A stretch of DNA of 53,554 bases from contig NZ_QASO01000118.1 in NCBI RefSeq assembly GCF_003052605.1, positions 1 to 53,554 on the forward strand. Direction: 5' to 3'. Positions within the stretch are counted from its first letter, which is position 1, and every line of letters begins with the position of its first letter. The notes under the pieces are model-generated. The model had not been told where the DNA came from, did no database searches, and saw only the letters and a list, made by a program, of their open reading frames with translations. Shown in pieces: positions 6,840-15,213 of the stretch. A program made the translations under genes and the position numbers. The stretch is from Ectopseudomonas oleovorans (GTDB taxonomy: Bacteria; Pseudomonadota; Gammaproteobacteria; Pseudomonadales; Pseudomonadaceae).

Positions 6840-7607
6840 ATGAACGATCAATTGCAGCCTCTCAAGAAGCAGCCGCGCGTGGGCAAAAGCAGCCGCAGCG
6901 GGACTCAGGACGATGTCGTATATGCCCATATCTTCGATGCCATTCTCGAGCAGCGTCTGGCGCCCGGCACCAAGCTGAGTGAAGAGGCGCTGGGTGAGAT
7001 CTTCGGCGTCAGTCGCACCATCATTCGTCGCGCCCTCTCACGACTGGCCCACGAGGGTGTGGTACTGCTGCGTCCGAACCGCGGTGCGGTAGTCGCCAGC
7101 CCGAGCGTCGAAGAAGCTCGGCAGATCTTCTATGCACGCCGCCTGGTTGAGCGCGCCATCACCGAACTGGCCGTCGAGCACGCGACAGCCGAGCAGTTGG
7201 CCGAGCTGCGGCAGATGGTCAAGGACGAGCAGGACAGCTTCTCCCGTGGTGATCGTGGTGCTGGCATCCGCCTGTCCGGCGAGTTCCACCTGAAGCTGGC
7301 CGAGGCCGCGCGTAATGCGCCGCTGGTAAGCTTCCAGCGCAGCCTGGTGTCGCAGACCTCGCTGATCATCGCCCAGTACGAAAGCAGCGGCCGTTCGCAC
7401 TGCTCCTATGACGAGCACAATCAGCTGATCGATGCCATCGAGGCGCGCGATGCCGAGCGTGCGGTGCACCTGATGATGCACCACATGGATCACATCGACA
7501 GCAAACTCAACCTGGACGAGGAAAGCGCCTCGGACGATCTGCACGCGGTGTTCTCGCACCTGCTGCAGACCAAGAAGAAACCCGGCCGCAGCGCTGCCAA
7601 TCGCTGA
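6840..7607 (+). CDS. GntR-family (FCD) regulator, probable repressor of purine catabolism
   Basis: The 255-residue protein has an N-terminal winged helix (about residues 30-90: VYAHIFDAILEQRLAPGTKL, then SEEALGEIFGVSRTIIRRAL) and a C-terminal all-alpha FCD effector domain with the metal-site residues of the family (for instance GEFHLKLAEAARNAPL and the late HNQLIDAIEARDAERA with following histidines). The start is uncertain: ATG at 6840, or TTG five codons earlier; neither has a strong ribosome site. Four TTGTRTACAA palindromes around it and the urate genes make it the most likely regulator of puuE, uraH, the permease and itself. The ligand is unknown; a urate pathway intermediate is my inference. 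Confidence 0.88.
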   Translation: MNDQLQPLKKQPRVGKSSRSGTQDDVVYAHIFDAILEQRLAPGTKLSEEALGEIFGVSRTIIRRALSRLAHEGVVLLRPNRGAVVASPSVEEARQIFYARRLVERAITELAVEHATAEQLAELRQMVKDEQDSFSRGDRGAGIRLSGEFHLKLAEAARNAPLVSFQRSLVSQTSLIIAQYESSGRSHCSYDEHNQLIDAIEARDAERAVHLMMHHMDHIDSKLNLDEESASDDLHAVFSHLLQTKKKPGRSAANR

Positions 7608-7622
7608 TCGACTGCGTGTAAC

Positions 7623-7658
7623 AAGAAAGCCCCGGTGCTCGCGCATCGGGGCTTTCTT
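7623..7658. terminator. Strong bidirectional terminator after the GntR gene
   Basis: AAGAAAGCCCCG and CGGGGCTTTCTT pair perfectly over 12 bp around a 12-base loop, with T runs on both strands. Confidence 0.85.
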
Positions 7659-7688
7659 GTTGGCGTGTCTACGTTGAGGCGTTTTTTT

Positions 7689-7750
7689 GTAGGAGCTGGC
7701 TTGCCAGCGATGCGCTAGTGAATTGATCGCCGGCAAGCCGGCTCCTACAA
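7689..7750. repeat. REP pair (TAGGAGCCGGCTTGCCGGCGAT type), copy 1
   Basis: Two inverted REP units, GTAGGAGCTGGCTTGCCAGCGAT and its near complement, face each other around a 15-base spacer just beyond the guaD stop. Such units are moved by REP-associated (RAYT) transposases in Pseudomonas. The same unit occurs near 22.3, 24.2 and 26.7 kb. Confidence 0.85.
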
Positions 7751-7769
7751 GGCGATCAGGCTGTTCGTT

Positions 7770-9074
7770 TCAATCGCGCTGGTGCACCGATACACCCGCG
7801 GCGAAGGTCTCTTTCACGGCACGGTCATCGCCGAGCATGGTCAGGGCGAACAGGCGCTCCTCCAGGCTCTTGGCCTGCTGCATGCGGTAGCTGATCAGCG
7901 GCGTGGCGTTGTAGTCCAGCACTAGGAAGTCGGCGTCCTTTCCGGGCAGGAAGTTGCCCAGCTGGTCGTCCAGGTACAGGGCGTTGGCGCCGCCCAGCGT
8001 GGCCAGGTACAGCGACTTGAACGGATCGAGTTTCTTACCCTGTAGCTGCATGATCTTGTACGCCTCGTTCAGCGATTGCAGCTGGCTGAAGCTGGTACCG
8101 GCGCCGACGTCGGTGCCGAGACCGACGCGTACGCCATGATCTTCCAGCTTGTTCAGGTCGAACAGGCCGCTGCCCAGGAAAAGGTTGGAGGTTGGGCAGA
8201 AGGCGACAGCCGAGCCGGTCTCGGCGAGGCGCTTGCACTCGTCGTCGCACAGGTGCACGCCATGGGCGAACACCGCGCGCGGGCCGATCAGCTTATGGTG
8301 GTCGTAGACGTCCAGGTAGCCCTTGCGCGCAGGGAACAGCTCCTTGACCCAGGCCACCTCAGCCTTGTTTTCGGAAATATGGGTGTGCATGTACAGGCCC
8401 GGGTACTCGCCGAACAGCTTACCGGCCAGCTCCAGTTGCTCCGGTGTACTGGTGGGAGCGAAGCGCGGGGTGACCGCATAGTGCAGGCGGCCCTTGCCGT
8501 GCCAGCGCTCGATCAGTGCCTTGCTCTCGGCGTAGCCGGTTTCGGCGGTGTCGGTCAGGTAGTCCGGGGCGTTGCGATCCATCAGCACCTTGCCGGCGAT
8601 CATGCGCAGGTTGAGCTTGTCGGCCTGCTCGAAGAAGGCATCCACCGACTGCGGGTGCACGCTGCCGAATACCAGGGCGGTGGTGGTGCCGTTGCGCAGC
8701 AGTTCCTTGAGGAAGATCGCCGCCACGTCGCTGGCATGCGCCTTGTCTTCGAACTGTTTCTCGGTGGGGAAGGTGTAGGTATTGAGCCAGTCCAGCAACT
8801 GCTCGCCGTAGGAGGCGATCATGCCGGTCTGCGGGTAGTGGATATGGGTGTCGATGAAACCGGGTGTGATCAGCGCATCGCGGTAGTGCTGAACCTCGAC
8901 ACCGGCCAGCTTGGGCAGCAGCTCGGCAGCCGCGCCAATCTGGGCGACCTTGCCATTTTCAATTAGCAGGATGCCGTCCTCGAAGTACTGGTAGGACTGC
9001 TCGATACCGACGACAGCCGGGTCGGCGAGGCTGTGCAGGATGGCGGCGCGGTAGGCTTTGATGTTGGTGGTCAT
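7770..9074 (-). CDS. guaD: Guanine deaminase
   Basis: GuaD turns guanine into xanthine and ammonia, feeding xanthine dehydrogenase encoded just upstream. The 434-residue amidohydrolase shows the metal-binding H77-I-H79 in PGFIDTHIHYPQ, the later YMHTHISENKAE, FAHGVHL and the catalytic Asp in GLGTDVGAGTSFS, all in the order known for the family, plus the C-terminal GKDADFLVLDYNAT. The ATG lies within GTTGGTGGTCATC read in reverse; no strong ribosome site is visible. It is separated from xdhC by 117 bases with a repeat element, so it may share the xdh transcript or start separately. Confidence 0.93.
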   Translation of the reverse strand: MTTNIKAYRAAILHSLADPAVVGIEQSYQYFEDGILLIENGKVAQIGAAAELLPKLAGVEVQHYRDALITPGFIDTHIHYPQTGMIASYGEQLLDWLNTYTFPTEKQFEDKAHASDVAAIFLKELLRNGTTTALVFGSVHPQSVDAFFEQADKLNLRMIAGKVLMDRNAPDYLTDTAETGYAESKALIERWHGKGRLHYAVTPRFAPTSTPEQLELAGKLFGEYPGLYMHTHISENKAEVAWVKELFPARKGYLDVYDHHKLIGPRAVFAHGVHLCDDECKRLAETGSAVAFCPTSNLFLGSGLFDLNKLEDHGVRVGLGTDVGAGTSFSQLQSLNEAYKIMQLQGKKLDPFKSLYLATLGGANALYLDDQLGNFLPGKDADFLVLDYNATPLISYRMQQAKSLEERLFALTMLGDDRAVKETFAAGVSVHQRD

Positions 9075-9103
9075 CTATTACGTCTCGATTGGGGCAGGCA
9101 GTG

Positions 9104-9166
9104 CGTAGGGTGTGCTGTGCGCACCACGGGCAATGCGGTGTTATTGGTGCGCGCGGCGCACCCTAC
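9104..9166. repeat. GTAGGGTG(C/T)GC inverted-repeat element, copy 2
   Basis: GCGTAGGGTGTGCTGTGCGCACC at the left and its inverted relative GGTGCGCGCGGCGCACCCTAC at the right surround a short centre. It is the same family as the element near 4.7 kb and lies between guaD and xdhC. Confidence 0.7.
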
Positions 9167-9191
9167 TGGGCGCGCTGCGAATTAGGCAGAG

Positions 9192-10022
9192 TCAGGACCG
9201 GCGCGAGGCCGGCAATAGCTTGGCGACGCTGGACTCACCCTTTTTCACGTCCTGACCGAAGCTTGCGTTATAGGTGGCGATCACCTCGCCGGCGATGGAC
9301 ACGGCAATTTCCACCGGCAGCTTGCCTTTCACTTCGGCCAGGCCCATGGGGCAGCGCATGCGCGCCATCAGGGTTTCTTCGAAGCCGCGCTCGCGCAGGC
9401 GATGCTCGAACTTGACGCGCTTGGTCTTCGAGCCGATCAGGCCGTAATAGGCGAAGTCGCCGCGTTTGAGAATCGCCGCGGTCAGCTCCAGATCGAGCTG
9501 GTGGTTGTGGGTCATGACGATGTAGTAACTGCCGGGCGGCATGTTCTCCACCTCGTCGACCACCTCGTCGCCCACGATCTTCTCCACGCCGGCGGGGATG
9601 TGCTCGGGAAATTCGTTCTCCCGCGAATCGATCCAGCGCACCTTGCACGGCAGGCTGGCGAGCAGCGGTACCAACGCGCGACCGACATGGCCGGCGCCGA
9701 ATACGGCGATCTGCGCCTGCGGCTGGCCCATGGGCTCGAACAACAACACGGTGGCGCCGCCGCAGCACTGGCCGAGGCTGGCGCCGAGGGAGAAGCGCTC
9801 CAGGCGGGTGTCCTGGCTGCGGCTGGCGAGCATCTCGCGGGCCATTTCCATGGCCTTGTATTCCAGATGGCCGCCGCCGATGGTCTCGAAGATGCGCTCG
9901 GCGGTGACCACCATCTTCGAGCCTGCATTACGCGGCGTCGAGCCGCGTTCCTCGATGCTGGTCACCAGCACGCAGGCTTCACCTTGTTGCTGCAGCTCGG
10001 CGAGGGCACTGATCCAGCTCAT
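9192..10022 (-). CDS. xdhC: Xanthine dehydrogenase accessory protein XdhC (molybdenum cofactor insertion)
   Basis: XdhC binds the molybdenum cofactor, helps load the sulfurated form into XdhB, and is not part of the final enzyme. The 276-residue protein has the N-terminal XdhC/CoxI domain (VTSIEERGSTPRNAGSKMVV, then GGHLEY, then LGQCCGG near residue 87 with the conserved Cys pair). It also has a C-terminal Rossmann domain (IAVFGAGHVGRALVPLLASL; VMTHNHQLD; GLIGSKTKR; CPMGL). Its ATG overlaps the stop of a 43-codon ORF by four bases (ATGA). About 290 bases with a REP pair separate it from xdhB, so a separate promoter is plausible. Confidence 0.92.
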   Translation of the reverse strand: MSWISALAELQQQGEACVLVTSIEERGSTPRNAGSKMVVTAERIFETIGGGHLEYKAMEMAREMLASRSQDTRLERFSLGASLGQCCGGATVLLFEPMGQPQAQIAVFGAGHVGRALVPLLASLPCKVRWIDSRENEFPEHIPAGVEKIVGDEVVDEVENMPPGSYYIVMTHNHQLDLELTAAILKRGDFAYYGLIGSKTKRVKFEHRLRERGFEETLMARMRCPMGLAEVKGKLPVEIAVSIAGEVIATYNASFGQDVKKGESSVAKLLPASRRS

Positions 10023-10150
10023 TTGCTCAGCCTCCAGGAAGGCGTGGTCTGTCCCGGGCGCGGCAGGCGCCAGTTGCTCGGCGACGGGTCGAGAATCGGC
10101 TCCGGCGCCGGACGAGCGGGTGGATTATTCGGTTCGGTGTGTTTTGTCAT
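10019..10150 (-). CDS. Small ORF overlapping xdhC, 43 residues, unknown function
   Basis: An ATG-started frame of 43 codons ends in TGA that overlaps the xdhC ATG (AAATGA). This arrangement suggests translational coupling. The predicted peptide opens MTKHTEPNNPPARPAPEPIL and ends PSWRLSK; it is hydrophilic, holds eleven prolines and two tryptophans in two similar WRL segments (NWRLPRPG and SWRLSK), and has no membrane segment. The ribosome site is poor (GGGTG about nine bases upstream). I do not recognise it. It may be a leader peptide for xdhC, a small partner of XdhC, or a chance frame; the exact overlap is the main argument that it is real. Confidence 0.5.
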   Translation of the reverse strand: MTKHTEPNNPPARPAPEPILDPSPSNWRLPRPGQTTPSWRLSK

Positions 10151-10190
10151 TGTTGTACACCCATTCATCATTCGTTCGCAGTCGCAGGGC

Positions 10191-10286
10191 TGTGGGAGGC
10201 GCTTTCGGCTCGGGCATCCTGCTTCGCTCTACCTCCTGCATCCCTGCAGTTGCAGCGGCGACAGTCGCGGCTAAAGCCCCTCCCAC
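10191..10286. repeat. Inverted GTGGGAGG(C/G)GCTTT REP-like pair between xdhB and xdhC
   Basis: The left arm TGTGGGAGGCGCTTTCGGCT and the right arm carrying GGCTAAAGCCCCTCCCAC are inverted relatives around about 50 bases. This is a second REP class typical of pseudomonads. It separates the xdhC end from xdhB and may stabilise or end the upstream mRNA. Confidence 0.6.
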
Positions 10287-10308
10287 GGCGGCCTGAGGCT
10301 GCGCCAGG

Positions 10309-12705
10309 TCAGGCCGGTTCGACCTCGGCAGCGCTGGCAGCCTTGGCCGTAGCCTTCAACTTGCGCATCTGCTCCACACCCCAGAGCACGCGCTCAGGCG
10401 TGGCCGGGGCGTCGATCTGCGGTTGCACCTTGTAGTCGGCCAGGCTGGCCACGGCGTCCTTCAGGGCACACCAGGCAGCGATGCCGAGCATGAAGGGCGG
10501 TTCGCCCACGGCCTTGGAGTGGAACACGGTGTCTTCCGGGTTCTTGCGGTTTTCCACCAGCTTCACGCGCAGGTCGATGGGCATGTCGGCGATGGCCGGG
10601 ATCTTGTAGCTGGCCGGGCCGCAGGTCTCTAGCTTGCCCTTGGCGTTCCACACCAACTCTTCCATGGTCAGCCAGCCCATGCCCTGGACGAAGGCGCCTT
10701 CGACCTGGCCGATGTCGATGGCCGGGTTCAGCGAGTCACCGACGTCATGCAGGATGTCGCCGCGCAGCATGCGATATTCGCCGGTCAGGGTGTCCACCAG
10801 CACTTCCACGCAGGCCACGCCGTAGGCGTAGTAGTAGAAGGGGCGGCCAGCCGCCTTGTCGCGATCGTAGTAAATCTTCGGCGTGCGGTAGAAGCCGGTC
10901 GAGGACAGCGAGACCTGGCCGAAGTAGGCCTTCTGGATCATCTCCTCGAAGGACAGGAAGTGCTCGCGCACGCGTACCTGGCCGTTGCGGAATTCCACGT
11001 CCTCCGGGGTGACCTTGTACTCGCGCACCAGGAAGTCGACCAGGCGCTGCTTGATGGTTTCGGCTGCGTTCTTCGCCGCCATGCCGTTGAGGTCGGCGCC
11101 GCTGCTTGCTGCGGTCGGCGAGGTGTTGGGCACCTTGTCGGTGTTGGTGGCGGTGATCTGGATGCGCTCGATATCGACCTGGAACACCTCGGCGACGACC
11201 TGCGCGACCTTGGTGTTGAGGCCCTGGCCCATCTCGGTGCCGCCGTGGTTGAGGTGGATCGAACCGTCGGTGTAGATGTGGATCAGCGCGCCGGCCTGGT
11301 TGAGGAAAGTGGCGGTGAAGCTGATGCCGAATTTCACCGGGGTCATGGCCAGGCCTTTCTTCAATACCGGGCTCTTGGCGTTGAAGGCGCGAATTTCTTC
11401 ACGACGCTTGGCGTACTCGGCGCTTTCCTCCAGCTCGGCGGTCATCTCGTGGATAACGTTGTGCTCGACGGTCTGGTGGTAGTGGGTGACGTTGCGCTCG
11501 GTCTTGTCGTAGTAGTTGAGCTTGCGCACTTCCAGCGGGTCCTTGCCCAGGCTGCGGGCCACGGCGTCCATCACTTCCTCGATGGCGACCATGCCCTGTG
11601 GGCCGCCGAAACCACGGTAGGCGGTGTTCGAGGCGGTGTTGGTCTTGCAGCGGTGACCGTTGATGGTGGCGTTGCCGAGGAAGTAGGCGTTGTCCGAGTG
11701 GAACATGGCGCGGTCGACGATGGAGCCGGACAGGTCCGGCGAGTAGCCGCAGTTGCCGGCCAGGTCCATCTCGATGCCGTGCAGCAGGCCGTCGTCATCG
11801 AAGCCGACGTCGTACTCGACGTAGAAGGGGTGACGCTTGCCGGTCATGCTCATGTCTTCCATGCGCGGCAGACGCATCTTGGTCGGCCGGCCGGTGAGGT
11901 GCGCGATCACTGCGCACAGGCACGCCGGGCCGGCGGCCTGGGTTTCCTTGCCGCCGAAGCCGCCGCCCATGCGGCGCATGTCGATGACGATCTTGTTCAT
12001 CGGCACGCCAAGCACTTCGGCGACCAGCTTCTGCACCTCGGTGGGGTTCTGCGTCGAGGTGTAGACCAGCATGCCGCCGTCTTCAGTCGGCATCACCGAG
12101 GAAATCTGGGTTTCCAGGTAGAAGTGCTCCTGGCCGCCGATATGCAGGGTGCCCTGCAGGCGACGCGGGGCGCTGGCCAACTGGCTGGCCGAGTCGCCGA
12201 TGCGGTGGGTGTGGCTGGCGAGTACGAAATGCTTCTTGCGGTAGGCCTCGACCACGTCGAGCACCGGCTCCAGGTCCTCGTATTCGACGATGGCGGCCAT
12301 GGCCGCCTTGCGCGCGGTTTCCAGACTGTCAGCGGCTACCGCCAGCACCACCTGACCAACGTACTCGACCTTGCCGTCGGCCAGCAGCGGGTCGCCGGCG
12401 ACCACCGGGCCGATGTCCAGCTGGCCCGGCACGTCATCCTTGGTGATGGCGATGGCCACGCCCGGAAACTCGTAGCAGGGGCGGGTGTCGATGCGCAGGA
12501 TGCGCGCATGGGCACGATCCGACTGGCGCGCATAGACGTGCAACTGGTTGGGGAACTCCAGGCGGTCGTCGACATAGACCGCTTCGCCGGACACGTGCTT
12601 GTCTGCGCTCTCGTGCTTGACGCTGCGGCCGACGCCGCTGGTCATGCCGGCGCGGAACAGGGCGGCCAGCTCTTCCTGGGATTTGTGTTCGATATGACTG
12701 GACAT
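10309..12705 (-). CDS. xdhB: Xanthine dehydrogenase, large molybdopterin-binding subunit
   Basis: XdhB holds the molybdenum centre that hydroxylates hypoxanthine and xanthine to urate, the substrate of PuuD. The 798-residue chain has the aldehyde oxidase a/b hammerhead domain (residues about 25-135) and the Moco-binding domain with MGGGFGGKETQ near residue 237, AYRGFGGPQG near 350, and HGGTEMGQGLNTK plus SPTAASSGADLNG further on. The catalytic Glu is expected in GEPPFMLGIA near the C-terminus. I took the second ATG because GGAGG lies six bases before it. A longer frame by 17 codons has no such site. It lies 76 bases after xdhA in the same direction. Confidence 0.94.
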   Translation of the reverse strand: MSSHIEHKSQEELAALFRAGMTSGVGRSVKHESADKHVSGEAVYVDDRLEFPNQLHVYARQSDRAHARILRIDTRPCYEFPGVAIAITKDDVPGQLDIGPVVAGDPLLADGKVEYVGQVVLAVAADSLETARKAAMAAIVEYEDLEPVLDVVEAYRKKHFVLASHTHRIGDSASQLASAPRRLQGTLHIGGQEHFYLETQISSVMPTEDGGMLVYTSTQNPTEVQKLVAEVLGVPMNKIVIDMRRMGGGFGGKETQAAGPACLCAVIAHLTGRPTKMRLPRMEDMSMTGKRHPFYVEYDVGFDDDGLLHGIEMDLAGNCGYSPDLSGSIVDRAMFHSDNAYFLGNATINGHRCKTNTASNTAYRGFGGPQGMVAIEEVMDAVARSLGKDPLEVRKLNYYDKTERNVTHYHQTVEHNVIHEMTAELEESAEYAKRREEIRAFNAKSPVLKKGLAMTPVKFGISFTATFLNQAGALIHIYTDGSIHLNHGGTEMGQGLNTKVAQVVAEVFQVDIERIQITATNTDKVPNTSPTAASSGADLNGMAAKNAAETIKQRLVDFLVREYKVTPEDVEFRNGQVRVREHFLSFEEMIQKAYFGQVSLSSTGFYRTPKIYYDRDKAAGRPFYYYAYGVACVEVLVDTLTGEYRMLRGDILHDVGDSLNPAIDIGQVEGAFVQGMGWLTMEELVWNAKGKLETCGPASYKIPAIADMPIDLRVKLVENRKNPEDTVFHSKAVGEPPFMLGIAAWCALKDAVASLADYKVQPQIDAPATPERVLWGVEQMRKLKATAKAASAAEVEPA

Positions 12706-12781
12706 CTTCGCCTCCAAAACTTCGCATGCCAGCCGGGCTGGCCGGCGGCGGATCAATTCACTGCGCCCTTAGAACAGGCTC

Positions 12782-14221
<1,440 letters not shown>

Positions 14222-14547
14222 GGACGACCTCCAGGCACTTTATTGTTATGAATCGTTTGGCTCGCCGGATAAGTGCACGCATTGCAAGGCCCGGACGTGA
14301 TTGGCCATGGAGGCAATCTAGAATTATCTGACTTTTGGGTCAATAAATTTCTGACCTGAAAGTCAGTATGATTTTGGCAGCCTGATCCGTGAATCTGGCC
14401 ATTCATGCAGCAAGTGTCATGCCGTACGCTTGGCCCGGATGCGCCCTGTGTTAAACTCGCCGTCGAATTTTCGTGCTCCTGCCCAGCTGCAGCGGGGCTC
14501 TCAGACTCGACCGCCTGCCTCTGGATCGACGCAACTTAAGGAATGTC
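14222..14547. promoter_or_regulatory. Divergent control region between xdhA and a GntR gene
   Basis: A 326-base gap without a gene. Its notable content is the large inverted repeat listed separately and an AT-rich centre; the half nearest the GntR gene is GC-rich and featureless. Confidence 0.6.
14328..14366. promoter_or_regulatory. Inverted repeat CTGACTTTTGGGTCA / TGACCTGAAAGTCAG, likely operator of the xdh GntR regulator
   Basis: The two 15-base arms match in 13 positions as inverted copies and are separated by nine bases (ATAAATTTC). Each arm also has its own TGAC...GTCA symmetry, as expected for two dimers bound side by side. It is unlike the TTGTRTACAA sites of the urate genes, so xdh has its own regulator. 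Confidence 0.6.
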
Positions 14548-15207
14548 ATGACGTTCAAGGCCCTGGACAGCCTCGCCGAGCAAATTGCCCATTACCTGGC
14601 AGAGCGGATCATTCGCGGTGAGCTCAAGGAGCGCGAACGTATCCAGGAGCAGAAAGTTACCCAGGCCCTTAACGTCAGTCGTGGCTCGGTACGCGAAGCC
14701 CTGTTGATTCTCGAGCGCCGCCACCTGATCGTGATCTTACCGCGCCGCGGTGCCCAGGTCAGCGAACTGACCCCGCACCACGTCACCAGTCTCTATGCGC
14801 TGAGCATCGAGCTGTACGCCATGCTGGCCCGCGCGGTGATCGAACGCTGGCAGGTGGAGGCCGATCTGGCGCCGTTCATCGAGATCAAAAACCGCCTGCA
14901 GGACAGCCTCGAGCGCGACGATATCAGCGCCTTCGTCGAGAACAGTTTCGATGTGATGCGCGCGGCCTTTCCCTTCGCCGACAATCCCTACCTGCAGGAA
15001 ACCCTGGAGAATCTGCTGCCGGCCATCAGCCGCACCTATCATCTGGCGCTGGAACGGCGCAAAGGTGAGATGGGCCAGTTCATGAACACCTTCGCCAGCC
15101 TGCTGCAGGCGATCATCGCCCGTGACCACGAACGCGCACGCGAAGTGCTGCAGGCTTACGGTCAGCACAACTGCCAGCTAGTGCTGGCGACCCTGACCGA
15201 GCGCTAA
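14548..15207 (+). CDS. GntR-family (FCD) regulator divergent from xdhA
   Basis: The 219-residue protein has an N-terminal winged helix (LAEQIAHYLAERIIRGELKE; VTQALNVSRGSVREALLILE; LIVILPRRGAQVSELTP) and an FCD-type helical C-terminal domain (YALSIELYAMLARAVIERW; then DVMRAAFPFADNPYLQETLE). The ATG chosen is preceded by TAAGG eight bases upstream; a longer frame adds 25 unlikely residues. It stands head to head with xdhA and six bases before smc. Regulation of xdhAB is inferred from position and from the inverted repeat between them; smc may also receive transcripts that start here. Confidence 0.87.
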   Translation: MTFKALDSLAEQIAHYLAERIIRGELKERERIQEQKVTQALNVSRGSVREALLILERRHLIVILPRRGAQVSELTPHHVTSLYALSIELYAMLARAVIERWQVEADLAPFIEIKNRLQDSLERDDISAFVENSFDVMRAAFPFADNPYLQETLENLLPAISRTYHLALERRKGEMGQFMNTFASLLQAIIARDHERAREVLQAYGQHNCQLVLATLTER

Positions 15208-15213
15208 GCCCCG

